The position numbers were made by a program, and so were the translations under genes. The notes beneath the pieces are model-generated. The model saw only the letters and a list, made by a program, of their open reading frames with translations, made no database searches and had not been told where the DNA came from. A DNA stretch of 34,901 nt from Phormidium sp. SL48-SHIP (lineage in GTDB: Bacteria > Cyanobacteriota > Cyanobacteriia > Cyanobacteriales > Geitlerinemataceae): positions 4,069 to 38,969 of the forward strand of contig SIHH01000007.1 of the NCBI GenBank assembly GCA_004299065.1. The letters run 5' to 3'. Shown piece after piece: positions 16,454-23,874 of the stretch; the stretch's first letter is position 1; each line of letters starts with the position of its first letter.

Positions 16454-17476
16454 ATGATTTATTACTTAGTCACCCGAGAATATTCTGCAACGATTAATTT
16501 ATATTTAGAAGGAAAAGGGAATCAGTTATCCGGTCAAATCACACCTTTGTACTACGAGGACTTGATAAAACGACGATCACTGCCCGCCGGAACATATATT
16601 TTTTCGGATGTTGAACGCCTGTTGCCAGAACCCGCTCAGAACATAGCCTGGCTCTGGGCAGATCTGGCAAAATCTGAGCATCAATGTACCCTCCTCAATC
16701 ATCCTACGAGGTCTTTCCGTCGCTATGAATTATTACGGTGTCTTTATGAGCGAGGTATCAATCAATTTAATATCTATCGTTTAACAGAATGTCGGAAACC
16801 TAAGAGTTTCCCAGTTTTCTTAAGGGGAGAAAATGACCATCGAGGGAACACCACTGGACTATTGCAAACGCCTGAAGAGTTAGATCAGGCAATCCAAGGA
16901 ATGATACAACGAGGCGAGAGTCGAGAGGATTGTGTGATTACGGAGTTTTGTGATACTCGTGATGATCAAGGAATTTTCCGTAAATACTCAGCTTTTAAAA
17001 TTGGTGACAGTATTGTTCCCTTCCACATTTTATTTCGGAAAGATTGGATGATCAAGGGTGGAAATGTCTATGATCCAGATTGTGAACAGGAAGAAGCCGA
17101 TTATGTTATGAAAAATCCCCATAAGTCGCAATTGCAAGAAATATTTGCTTTAGCCAACATTGATTACGGTCGTATTGACTACAGTTTACTCAATGGAGTT
17201 CCACAGGTATGGGAAATTAACACAAATCCCAATATTCGTCCCTGCAAACTCGATCTAGGATGGGAGAAAATAGAGAAGGCCTTGACGGCTATCAATCCTG
17301 GAAAGACTCCTCCGACTCAAATCCCCCTATCTGTACGAGAGAGGATCGCACATCGTCCCTATGATAAAGGGATTGTAGATCGCGTCATGGATGGGTTTCG
17401 TTGGCTCCCCAATCAGTCGCGAGTTTCCCTATCGAGACAATTGAGAAACTTCAAGAAAACTTTAACGAAAAATTAA
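16454..17476 (+). CDS. ATP-grasp superfamily ligase-like protein
   Basis: A 340-aa protein with an ATP-grasp layout. A pre-ATP-grasp N-terminal part includes LLNHPTRSFRRYELL, resembling the 'N-x-P ... K/R ... L' entry of RimK/GshB-like ligases. Then FPVFLRGENDHRG occupies the first ATP-binding strand/glycine loop, with Arg124 where Lys is usual. Next comes VITEFCDTRD (adenine hinge). The metal-binding end is clear: Asp242 in GRIDYSLLNG and Glu254-x-Asn256 in VWEINTNPNI. Such enzymes make amide bonds by acyl-phosphate activation. ATG 16454 is chosen; GAGGG lies just upstream. The substrates are unknown, but neighbours (racemase, NRPS, glycosyltransferases) suggest an amino acid joined to a peptide or glycan. 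Confidence 0.7.
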   Translation: MIYYLVTREYSATINLYLEGKGNQLSGQITPLYYEDLIKRRSLPAGTYIFSDVERLLPEPAQNIAWLWADLAKSEHQCTLLNHPTRSFRRYELLRCLYERGINQFNIYRLTECRKPKSFPVFLRGENDHRGNTTGLLQTPEELDQAIQGMIQRGESREDCVITEFCDTRDDQGIFRKYSAFKIGDSIVPFHILFRKDWMIKGGNVYDPDCEQEEADYVMKNPHKSQLQEIFALANIDYGRIDYSLLNGVPQVWEINTNPNIRPCKLDLGWEKIEKALTAINPGKTPPTQIPLSVRERIAHRPYDKGIVDRVMDGFRWLPNQSRVSLSRQLRNFKKTLTKN

Positions 17477-17510
17477 ATAAACTTCAAAAAAAACGAGTCA
17501 TTTCCCCTCC

Positions 17511-17538
17511 AGAATGGCAAGAAAAGGCTTGCCATTCT
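17511..17538. promoter_or_regulatory. Perfect 11-bp inverted repeat overlapping a promoter
   Basis: AGAATGGCAAG and CTTGCCATTCT are exact reverse complements separated by 6 nt. The right arm contains the -35 box of the racemase/NRPS promoter, the position expected for a repressor operator. As RNA it could instead be a hairpin ending the upstream operon, but no T run follows. Confidence 0.6.
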
Positions 17539-17556
17539 AAAACTCTATGTTATACT
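17529..17556 (+). promoter_or_regulatory. Sigma70-type promoter of the racemase-NRPS operon
   Basis: TTGCCA (17529-17534, 5/6) and TATACT (17551-17556, 5/6) are spaced 16 bp apart. Predicted start near 17563, about 38 nt before the racemase ATG. GAGG precedes that ATG. Confidence 0.65.
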
Positions 17557-17600
17557 AGGCGAAATTTATGAATGTCTGAACTAAAGGTGAGGTAACGGGG

Positions 17601-18326
17601 ATGAGTTCACAGAATAATCGAGAGATTTTGGGGATCTTGGGAGGAATTGGTCCATTGGCATCGGCGGCTTTTCTCAAGACGATCTATGAGTATACTTTAG
17701 GAGAACGAGAACAAGATTCGCCCATTGCGCTGTTATATTCAGATCCCACATTTCCGGATCGCACTCAAGTTTTATTGGCGGGAGAAGAGGAGGAGTTATT
17801 AGAACAATTGATTCAGTCTCTGAAAAGGATGAGTTCTTTTGGAGTGGCTAAGATCGTCATCTGTTGTATCACCTCTCACCATCTCTTTGCCAGATACCCG
17901 TTAGAGATTCGGGAGAAACTCATTTCCTTGATTGATGTCACCCTAAATAGGGTCATACAAAGCCAAAAACAACATCTTTTGGTGTGTACAAAAGGGACTC
18001 GACGGTTAGAAATTTTCCAAAAACATCCTCTTTGGGAAAAAGCGAAAGACTATCTGGTGTTACCTCAGGGGGAAGATATCCAAAACATTCATGATGTTAT
18101 CTATCAAATCAAGCAGAATGTTGATCTCGAAATGTTAGTTCCCGTATTCGAGGATTTGCTAGAGAAGTATCAGGTTGAGTCATTTGTGGCCGGATGTACT
18201 GAGATTCATCTGTTTTCAAAATATTTTAGTGGCCATCACACTCCCTACAGCTCTGTAGATCCTTTGATTATTATTGCAGAAAAGTTGGCGGCCAATCAAT
18301 TGTTTTCGCTCGAATCAGTTAAGTAG
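17601..18326 (+). CDS. Aspartate/glutamate racemase family protein
   Basis: A 241-aa two-Cys racemase of the Asp/Glu/hydantoin racemase superfamily, expected to interconvert L and D forms of an acidic amino acid without a cofactor. ILGGIGPLASAAFL at the N-terminus is the family phosphate-like/substrate loop. The catalytic pair is Cys89 in VICCITSHH and Cys199 in VAGCTEIHL. The first motif departs from the usual P-C-N-T-A-H: Pro is Cys88 and Asn is Ile90, which may alter activity or substrate. It lies 16 nt upstream of the NRPS gene in one transcript, so it probably supplies or consumes an amino acid used there. It is distinct from murI at 23875. Confidence 0.82.
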   Translation: MSSQNNREILGILGGIGPLASAAFLKTIYEYTLGEREQDSPIALLYSDPTFPDRTQVLLAGEEEELLEQLIQSLKRMSSFGVAKIVICCITSHHLFARYPLEIREKLISLIDVTLNRVIQSQKQHLLVCTKGTRRLEIFQKHPLWEKAKDYLVLPQGEDIQNIHDVIYQIKQNVDLEMLVPVFEDLLEKYQVESFVAGCTEIHLFSKYFSGHHTPYSSVDPLIIIAEKLAANQLFSLESVK

Positions 18327-18342
18327 ATAGAGTTAAAAAACC

Positions 18343-21027
18343 ATGAAATATCCAAGAATTCAGGAGTGGTTTTCTGCGATCGCTCAACAACAGCCCCATA
18401 GCTCAGCCGTCCTCCGTGGCGATGAAGCCTTCACCTACCAATATCTTGAAGAACGTTCCAACAATCTAGCCAACTTTCTCATTGACCAGGGAGCTAGTCA
18501 AGGGTCAATTGTTGTGATCTTAGCTCAAGATACCGTTGAGGTGATTGTTGCGATTCTAGGAACCTTAAAAGCGGGAGCGGTCTTTGTGCCTCTAGCGCCC
18601 CAAATTCCTGAAGGTCGTCTTCAGGCGATCGCCACGAGTATTGAACCCAAATTTTGGCTAATAGAGTCTCCGTTCCTCGACAAATTGCAGCCGCTGACAA
18701 ACCATGTTCTAAATCCCGGCAAGCTTATTTTTCTCGATGAGGTTGAGATGGAACCTGCCCAAGCTCAACCCTTGACTCTCCTAAATGACTATCGAAACTA
18801 CGAGTCTCTCACTCTTCCCAAACAGGAAAGTGACTTGGATCAACTGTGTTATATTTACTTCACCTCCGGCTCAACTGGAAAACCCAAGGGAATTGCGGGT
18901 CGCCTGCAAGCGATTTCTCATTTTGTTGATTGGGAAATCAATTTTCTCAAGTTAACCGAATTACGTAGTAGCCAACTCGTGATCCCTTCCTTCGATGCGT
19001 TTTTACGAGATATTTTTGTTCCGCTATGTTCTGGTGGAACCTTATGTTTACCGCCAGGAAAAGAAACGCTCTTAGACACTCGTAAATTGATCCGTTGGCT
19101 AGATGAACAGAACATCAACCTGATTCACTGTGTCCCTTCAATCTTTCGTTCCTTACTCAATCAAAATTTAACCTCCGACAACTTTCAGGAATTACGCTAT
19201 ATCCTGATGGCCGGAGAACCGCTACTTCCCGCTGATGTCAAAAAATGGGTCAGTTGTTTTGGAGACCGCGTGCAATTGGTCAATCTCTACGGTGCATCGG
19301 AAACCACCATGACCAAATTTTACTACCCGGTCGCTCCAGAGGATGGAGAGCGCAAATCTATTCCTGTCGGCAAGCCAATTCCCGGTGCAACTTTACTTCT
19401 TGTGAATGAGAATAATGAACCCTGCAAACCGGGATCTGAAGGAGAAATCTATGTCCAGACCCCCTATCGAACCCTAGGCTATTATCAACAACCGGAATTA
19501 ACCAACAAGGTATTTGTCCCCAACCCACTGACTGGGGATGTGGATGATATTGTCTACAAAACAGGAGACCTTGGAAAACTACAAGACGATGGCAATCTAG
19601 AATTTCTAGGTCGAAAAGACTTTCAGGTCAAAATTCGTGGTGTTCGCATTGAACTAGCTGAAATTGAAAATCTGTTGCGATCGCATCCAAGGATTAAGGA
19701 TGTTGTTGTCGTAGACCGACAAGACACGAGTGGGAACAAATATCTCTGCGCCTATACCGTCACTGAAACCCCTATAGAACAGGGTAAACTTCGAGAGTTC
19801 CTGTTGACTAATCTCCCAGATTATATGATTCCCTCGTCGTTCGTTGAGCTAGAAGCCTTACCGCGAAACCTGAATGGTAAAGTGGATCGTAAATCGCTCC
19901 CCGATCCGAGTAGCATACAACGGGACAGACTCGAACCCCGCACAGAACACGAGCAGAAAATTGCTACGGTTTGGCAAAATGTTTTAGGCTGTGAGAAAGT
20001 TGGAGTTACGGATAACTTCTTTGAACTCGGAGGTCATTCACTCCTAGCAGTACGTTTATGCAGTTCCCTGGAAGAATCCCTCGGTCAAGACGTTCCTGTC
20101 GCAGCATTATTCCAATTCCCGACTGTAGAAGGATTAGCTAATTTTCTCAGTCAAGACGAGCTGGGACTGACTGGCTCATCCATCATTAACATACAATCCC
20201 AGGGGAGTCGTCCCCCCATTTTTGGCATCCATGTTTTAGGAAAAGGAATGGCGTATTACCGTCCTCTTGTGAAACATCTCGGACAGGATTGGCCCGTTTA
20301 TGGATTATCATCAAATTCGTCAGATGAAGTGAAGGGAGCGTTGAAAGGTGTTCAAGAACTTGCAGAACTCTATATCAAGGATATGCAGGCTATACAACCT
20401 AAAGGTCCCTATTATTTACTTGGCGTTTCCTTTGGCGGACGAGTCGCCTTTGAGATGGCTCAGCAATTACGGACTCAGGGAGAAGAGGTGGCGTTATTAG
20501 GATTAATTGATACAACAGCTCGCACTGGGGTGAAACATTTACCCCCATCGTCTCGGGTGTCGGGACATTGGGGGAAGTTCAAACAAGAAGGATTTAGTTA
20601 CATCACCCGCAAATTAAAATCGCGACTCGGACGGATTCAATATCGGCTCAAAGCGATTCGCGCCAAGATCTACCAGCGTTTTGGCCAACAAGTTCCTGAT
20701 GAGTTGAAATCTCTCGCCAATCTGGAGACGAACATTAGGATCAAAAAGCAACATTTTCCCAAGCCTTACAGTGGGAAAATCACTCTATTTCGAGCGATGG
20801 AACGACAGGCGGAAGTTGGGACTGAAATTGATCCTCAATATGGCTGGGGTGAACTGGCGGTTGGCGGGTTGGAGATTTATGATATTCCCGGTGACCATTT
20901 ACTGATGTTACAGGAGCCGAATGTTCAGGTTTTGGCGGAGAAAATTAAGGAACTGATGCAACAGTCTGCTGAGGGTGAAGAAGAACAGCCAGTCGCACCG
21001 AGTCAAGACGAGATTGAAGCAACTTAG
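18343..21027 (+). CDS. Single-module NRPS: adenylation, carrier, thioesterase
   Basis: An 894-aa synthetase without a condensation domain. The A domain (about 10-520) has A3 YFTSGSTGKPKG (172-183), YKTGD (405-409) and catalytic Lys513 in NGKVDRK. The carrier domain has Ser566 in LGGHSLL for phosphopantetheine. The type I thioesterase (about 620-870) has Ser696 (GVSFG), Asp723 and His852. By alignment to GrsA motifs, the pocket residues are D218, A219, R222, H262, L288, A290, L315, M323, T324 and K513. Asp218 indicates an alpha-amino acid; Arg and His suggest, as inference, an acidic or polar side chain. The enzyme should load one amino acid and release or oligomerise it through the thioesterase. 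It needs a phosphopantetheinyl transferase encoded elsewhere. Downstream of the racemase gene; convergent with a GT2 gene. Confidence 0.92.
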   Translation: MKYPRIQEWFSAIAQQQPHSSAVLRGDEAFTYQYLEERSNNLANFLIDQGASQGSIVVILAQDTVEVIVAILGTLKAGAVFVPLAPQIPEGRLQAIATSIEPKFWLIESPFLDKLQPLTNHVLNPGKLIFLDEVEMEPAQAQPLTLLNDYRNYESLTLPKQESDLDQLCYIYFTSGSTGKPKGIAGRLQAISHFVDWEINFLKLTELRSSQLVIPSFDAFLRDIFVPLCSGGTLCLPPGKETLLDTRKLIRWLDEQNINLIHCVPSIFRSLLNQNLTSDNFQELRYILMAGEPLLPADVKKWVSCFGDRVQLVNLYGASETTMTKFYYPVAPEDGERKSIPVGKPIPGATLLLVNENNEPCKPGSEGEIYVQTPYRTLGYYQQPELTNKVFVPNPLTGDVDDIVYKTGDLGKLQDDGNLEFLGRKDFQVKIRGVRIELAEIENLLRSHPRIKDVVVVDRQDTSGNKYLCAYTVTETPIEQGKLREFLLTNLPDYMIPSSFVELEALPRNLNGKVDRKSLPDPSSIQRDRLEPRTEHEQKIATVWQNVLGCEKVGVTDNFFELGGHSLLAVRLCSSLEESLGQDVPVAALFQFPTVEGLANFLSQDELGLTGSSIINIQSQGSRPPIFGIHVLGKGMAYYRPLVKHLGQDWPVYGLSSNSSDEVKGALKGVQELAELYIKDMQAIQPKGPYYLLGVSFGGRVAFEMAQQLRTQGEEVALLGLIDTTARTGVKHLPPSSRVSGHWGKFKQEGFSYITRKLKSRLGRIQYRLKAIRAKIYQRFGQQVPDELKSLANLETNIRIKKQHFPKPYSGKITLFRAMERQAEVGTEIDPQYGWGELAVGGLEIYDIPGDHLLMLQEPNVQVLAEKIKELMQQSAEGEEEQPVAPSQDEIEAT

Positions 21028-21034
21028 AGCGGGG

Positions 21035-21064
21035 GAATCAGCTCTAATTAAATGGCGCTGATTC
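21035..21064. terminator. Inverted repeat between convergent NRPS and GT2 genes
   Basis: GAATCAGC (21035-21042) and GCTGATTC (21057-21064) are exact complements around a 14-nt A+T-rich loop, in the 35-bp gap between two convergent genes. It may be a weak bidirectional terminator; no clear T tract follows. Confidence 0.35.
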
Positions 21065-22028
21065 AGTCTCGGTCTAAATAGAGTTTTTTCCAAATAAATA
21101 ATGGACTGACAAGACAGCTTTTAAAGAATTGTAGTTCTGCTGCGGCGACGACATCACTATCTAAAACATCTCGGTATGTCCAGAAATGGCGCAACAGCTT
21201 ACGAAAGTCATTGACGAAGTAAGCGGCGATAAAAAAGGGTTTTTGCCAAGATTTATAGTTGAGCATCCGCGTGCGGTGACGGCTTAAGCCAACCCCTTTA
21301 AAGAACTTGATTAAGTAGTCTCGTTCAAAGCGACTTTTGGGAATATGATGATAGATGTGCATTTGGGGGTTATACCAAATTTCCCATCCTGCTGTTGCGA
21401 TATAGGTGAGAGCTTCGATGTCTTCTCCTTTAGCAGTTAATGAAGTTCCAACTGGCCCTTGAAGGACTAATTTTTTGGGAACGGTATCTAACCAAACTTG
21501 CTTACGAATGACCAGTCCAGCACCGGGGGGATAGACTTTTTTCCGAGCATATTTGTAGGAGGTATAGCAGAGGGGTTTTTGCCCCCGTTCAATGATGGGA
21601 ATAAAGTTAGCGATGCGTTGAAAGTTGGGGGGAGGAGTCACTTCATACTCCCCATGAATTTGTCCACTGTACGCACCGGCTTGGGGATAGTTTTGCCCAA
21701 ACTGGTAGGCTTGAAACACCCAGTCATCGGCCGGATAGTTGTCATCATCAAGGAAGCCCACTAGATCGCTTTGGGCTTCTTGAATGCAACGAGCGCGCGC
21801 ATAGGAGGCTCCTTGTCTGGTTTCAAGAAAGTAGTGAAGTTGGGAGTGCGAGGGCCAGGTTTCTCGATGGGTGTTGATGATGGCGGCGGTGCGATCGCAA
21901 CTGTTGTTATCTACCACGACGACCTCCCACTCAATATCGTCGGTTTGAGTTTGCGCTTTAAGACGTTCTAATATCTCACCAATACGCTGTTCACCATTGT
22001 AGGTGCGGATGGCTACTGTAAAATCCAT
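21063..22028 (-). CDS. Family 2 glycosyltransferase, HpsE-like
   Basis: A 321-aa GT-A fold glycosyltransferase. The N-terminal MDFTVAIRTYNGEQRI and VVVVDNNSCDRT are the nucleotide-sugar-binding strand and D-N-N-S turn of GT2. LVGFLDDDNYP holds the DxD metal site near residue 95. KGEDIEAL is the acceptor-side E-D motif, and HHIPKSRF resembles the later R/H-rich motif. The sequence closely recalls cyanobacterial HpsE, a hormogonium polysaccharide biosynthesis transferase. There is no multi-span membrane domain, only moderately hydrophobic C-terminal patches, so it is probably membrane-associated. It lies convergent to the NRPS operon, and the 2H phosphoesterase gene is upstream on the same strand. 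Involvement in exopolysaccharide is inferred. Confidence 0.85.
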   Translation of the reverse strand: MDFTVAIRTYNGEQRIGEILERLKAQTQTDDIEWEVVVVDNNSCDRTAAIINTHRETWPSHSQLHYFLETRQGASYARARCIQEAQSDLVGFLDDDNYPADDWVFQAYQFGQNYPQAGAYSGQIHGEYEVTPPPNFQRIANFIPIIERGQKPLCYTSYKYARKKVYPPGAGLVIRKQVWLDTVPKKLVLQGPVGTSLTAKGEDIEALTYIATAGWEIWYNPQMHIYHHIPKSRFERDYLIKFFKGVGLSRHRTRMLNYKSWQKPFFIAAYFVNDFRKLLRHFWTYRDVLDSDVVAAAELQFFKSCLVSPLFIWKKLYLDRD

Positions 22029-22089
22029 AGAACTTTGAGCATTTTAAGAGTAAGGTCTTGACAAATCAAACAATATACCCTCGATTCTA

Positions 22090-22647
22090 TCATGGGCGAT
22101 CGCCATTGGGCAGAAAAGGAAAACAACAAATCTGACGTACCGGAGGGGCTTCAACCAGTCCCAAAGCACAAACATTGGCTTTAAAAAAGGGATTGCTGTT
22201 GCGAACCACCTCGATCGCCCGCAGGACTTCAGGGGGCGATAACTCTCGGGCCAAGGTGCAATGAGGAACCCAAGCTTCAGGACGATAATAGGCGATCGCA
22301 TCGGAGCCAATCTCGTGAAGCTGTCGATGAACCGTTTTATGTAACTCCAATAGCTGCGTCGTCACCACCGGAGCCAGGAACACCACCCCACCCCCAGCCG
22401 AAAACAAGCCGAGAGACGAAAACTGAATCTCAAACGAGGATTCATGACTCGCGATATCGGCGAGAACCCTGGGCAGCAGATGGAGATCCGCATTCGGGAG
22501 AACCGCCAAACTCAAATGGGGTTGGCTGTGAACTCGCGTGGCCATCGAGGAGCCGATCGCCCCCACTTGCTCCCAAAGTTGCCGAACCTTCTGTGACGCC
22601 ACCTCATCAAAATATAACTCAATGGCATAGGTTTGTTGAGACACCAC
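22090..22647 (-). CDS. 2'-5' RNA ligase / 2H phosphoesterase family protein
   Basis: A 185-aa protein with the two H-x-S/T-x motifs that define the 2H phosphoesterase superfamily: His44 in PHLSLAV and His129 in PHCTLAR. These act on 2',3'-cyclic phosphate or 2'-5' linkages in RNA or nucleotides. The spacing of about 85 residues between motifs and the total length fit the LigT/ThpR-like group. The start is a GTG at 22647, followed immediately by a second GTG; GGAG lies about 8 nt upstream. No partner gene clarifies the substrate. The 61-bp gap to the glycosyltransferase gene has no obvious regulatory element. Confidence 0.82.
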   Translation of the reverse strand: MVSQQTYAIELYFDEVASQKVRQLWEQVGAIGSSMATRVHSQPHLSLAVLPNADLHLLPRVLADIASHESSFEIQFSSLGLFSAGGGVVFLAPVVTTQLLELHKTVHRQLHEIGSDAIAYYRPEAWVPHCTLARELSPPEVLRAIEVVRNSNPFFKANVCALGLVEAPPVRQICCFPFLPNGDRP

Positions 22648-22943
22648 GATAACCGCTCCAGACCCAAAAAGTTTCCTTATTTTAAAGTCCTGTGGCTAGT
22701 CCTAGCAAACCGACCCATCGCGCCTGTACCTCAGTTGTCCTCGGCCAAGCCGCCCGACCTTCGCAAAAATTATCATAAAACTCCGTAAATTTAACGAGTC
22801 CAACCCCAAAAAGACCGGGTAACCTAGACTCATAGAGTTCTAATTTAAACTCAAGCCTTAAACTCAAACCGACTGTTAAACCTAAGAGGCTGACCAACCC
22901 ACCCTCCATCTAGATCGTGGCTGGTGAGCCAGGAGCCTAAACC
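22648..22943. other. Spacer between 2H phosphoesterase and small membrane protein genes
   Basis: This 296-bp stretch separates two divergently oriented genes. No convincing coding frame, hairpin or consensus promoter was recognised, although both promoters should lie here. A minus-strand open frame inside it lacks a ribosome-binding site and family resemblance. Confidence 0.4.
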
Positions 22944-23111
22944 ATGGAACGAACCCGGTCATTTAACTGTCCATTCGAGTGCATCATCAGCATTACCCTG
23001 ACCCTAGCGATCGCCACCCTAACGGTCTGGGGCTATCTCCAAGACGGCTCACTCTACGTTGATGTCCGTTCAGAAGACGGAGCCGCCTTAATCACCGTCG
23101 ATAGCCCTTAG
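22944..23111 (+). CDS. Small single-pass membrane protein (55 aa)
   Basis: ATG 22944 is preceded by a strong ribosome-binding site, AGGAG, with 8-nt spacing (22931-22935). The 55-aa product has a short N-terminal part with two Arg and two Cys. One transmembrane helix follows (about 14-31, CIISITLTLAIATLTVWG), then a polar C-terminus (LQDGSLYVDVRSEDGAALITVDSP). The Arg-rich N-terminus suggests N-in, C-out topology. A HIP1 octamer lies within the helix codons. I do not recognise a family; the C-terminal V-D-V ... I-T-V-D pattern could form a beta hairpin. It ends 14 bp from the convergent msrA gene. Coding potential is supported by the ribosome-binding site and coherent topology. Confidence 0.65.
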   Translation: MERTRSFNCPFECIISITLTLAIATLTVWGYLQDGSLYVDVRSEDGAALITVDSP

Positions 23112-23125
23112 ACCTCAAACCCACC

Positions 23126-23782
23126 CTAAACCGACTGTTGAGTTCCCACAGGGCAACTCACATTGGTTCCGCCGAGACCACAGTAACCATTAGGATTCTT
23201 AGCCAAATACTGTTGGTGATACTCCTCAGCGTAATAGAACTCCGGCGCTTCTAGAATTTCCGTCGTAATCTCCCCATACCCAGCCTGCTTGAGAGCCGCT
23301 TGATAGCGTTGGCGAGACTCTTGCGCCAGGCTCTTTTGTTCTGGAGAATAAACATAAATCCCAGAGCGATACTGAGTTCCGGCATCATTTCCCTGACGCA
23401 TCCCCTGAGTGGGGTTGTGGCTTTCCCAAAACTGACGTAACAGGGATTCATAACTAATGCGCTTCGGGTCATAGACCACACGCACCACCTCATTGTGTCC
23501 AGTCATGCCCGAACAGACTTCCTGATAGGTTGGATTCGGAGTGATGCCAGCGGCGTAGCCGACAGCCGTGCTATAGACCCCCTCAAGTTGCCAAAAACAG
23601 CGTTCAGCGCCCCAAAAACAACCTAAACCAAACAGAGCCAACTCCATCCCCTCAGGATAAGGAGGCGTCAGCGGTGTCTTGAGGACAAAATGCTGCTTAG
23701 GAACCGGCATCGCCTGCGAGCGTCCTGGCAAAGCGTCCTTAGGAGTTGGCAAAGTCAGCTTTTTCTGAAATCCGAATAACAT
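23126..23782 (-). CDS. msrA: Peptide-methionine (S)-S-oxide reductase
   Basis: Reduces the S epimer of methionine sulfoxide in proteins and free methionine. The active-site motif GCFWG carries the nucleophilic Cys55, and the family blocks [15 protein letters not shown] and [10 protein letters not shown] are in place. A distal C-terminal Cys in CGLGG or SCPVG probably serves for resolving, with recycling by thioredoxin. At 218 aa it includes an N-terminal extension of about 45 residues with no clear targeting signal. It is downstream of murI on the same strand (92-bp gap) and may have its own promoter. Confidence 0.96.
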   Translation of the reverse strand: MLFGFQKKLTLPTPKDALPGRSQAMPVPKQHFVLKTPLTPPYPEGMELALFGLGCFWGAERCFWQLEGVYSTAVGYAAGITPNPTYQEVCSGMTGHNEVVRVVYDPKRISYESLLRQFWESHNPTQGMRQGNDAGTQYRSGIYVYSPEQKSLAQESRQRYQAALKQAGYGEITTEILEAPEFYYAEEYHQQYLAKNPNGYCGLGGTNVSCPVGTQQSV

Positions 23783-23874
23783 AACAGGGCTTTAGGGAAT
23801 AAAGAACAGAGAACAGGCAATCGAGTTGTCAGGCAATATCCACCCCGAACTGTCGCCTTGACCGTCGAGACGAA

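Noticed and set aside
15630-22028. Recent mobile-element import of the accessory block
   Set aside because: Composition differs, but no transposase, integrase or flanking direct repeats were seen, and HIP1 octamers occur inside, so any transfer is old or from another cyanobacterium. tRNA-His is nearby but no duplicated tRNA 3' end was found.
22682-22909. Minus-strand 75-codon frame upstream of the 2H phosphoesterase
   Set aside because: Leu/Gly-rich translation without ribosome-binding site or recognisable fold; the stretch is better read as spacer.
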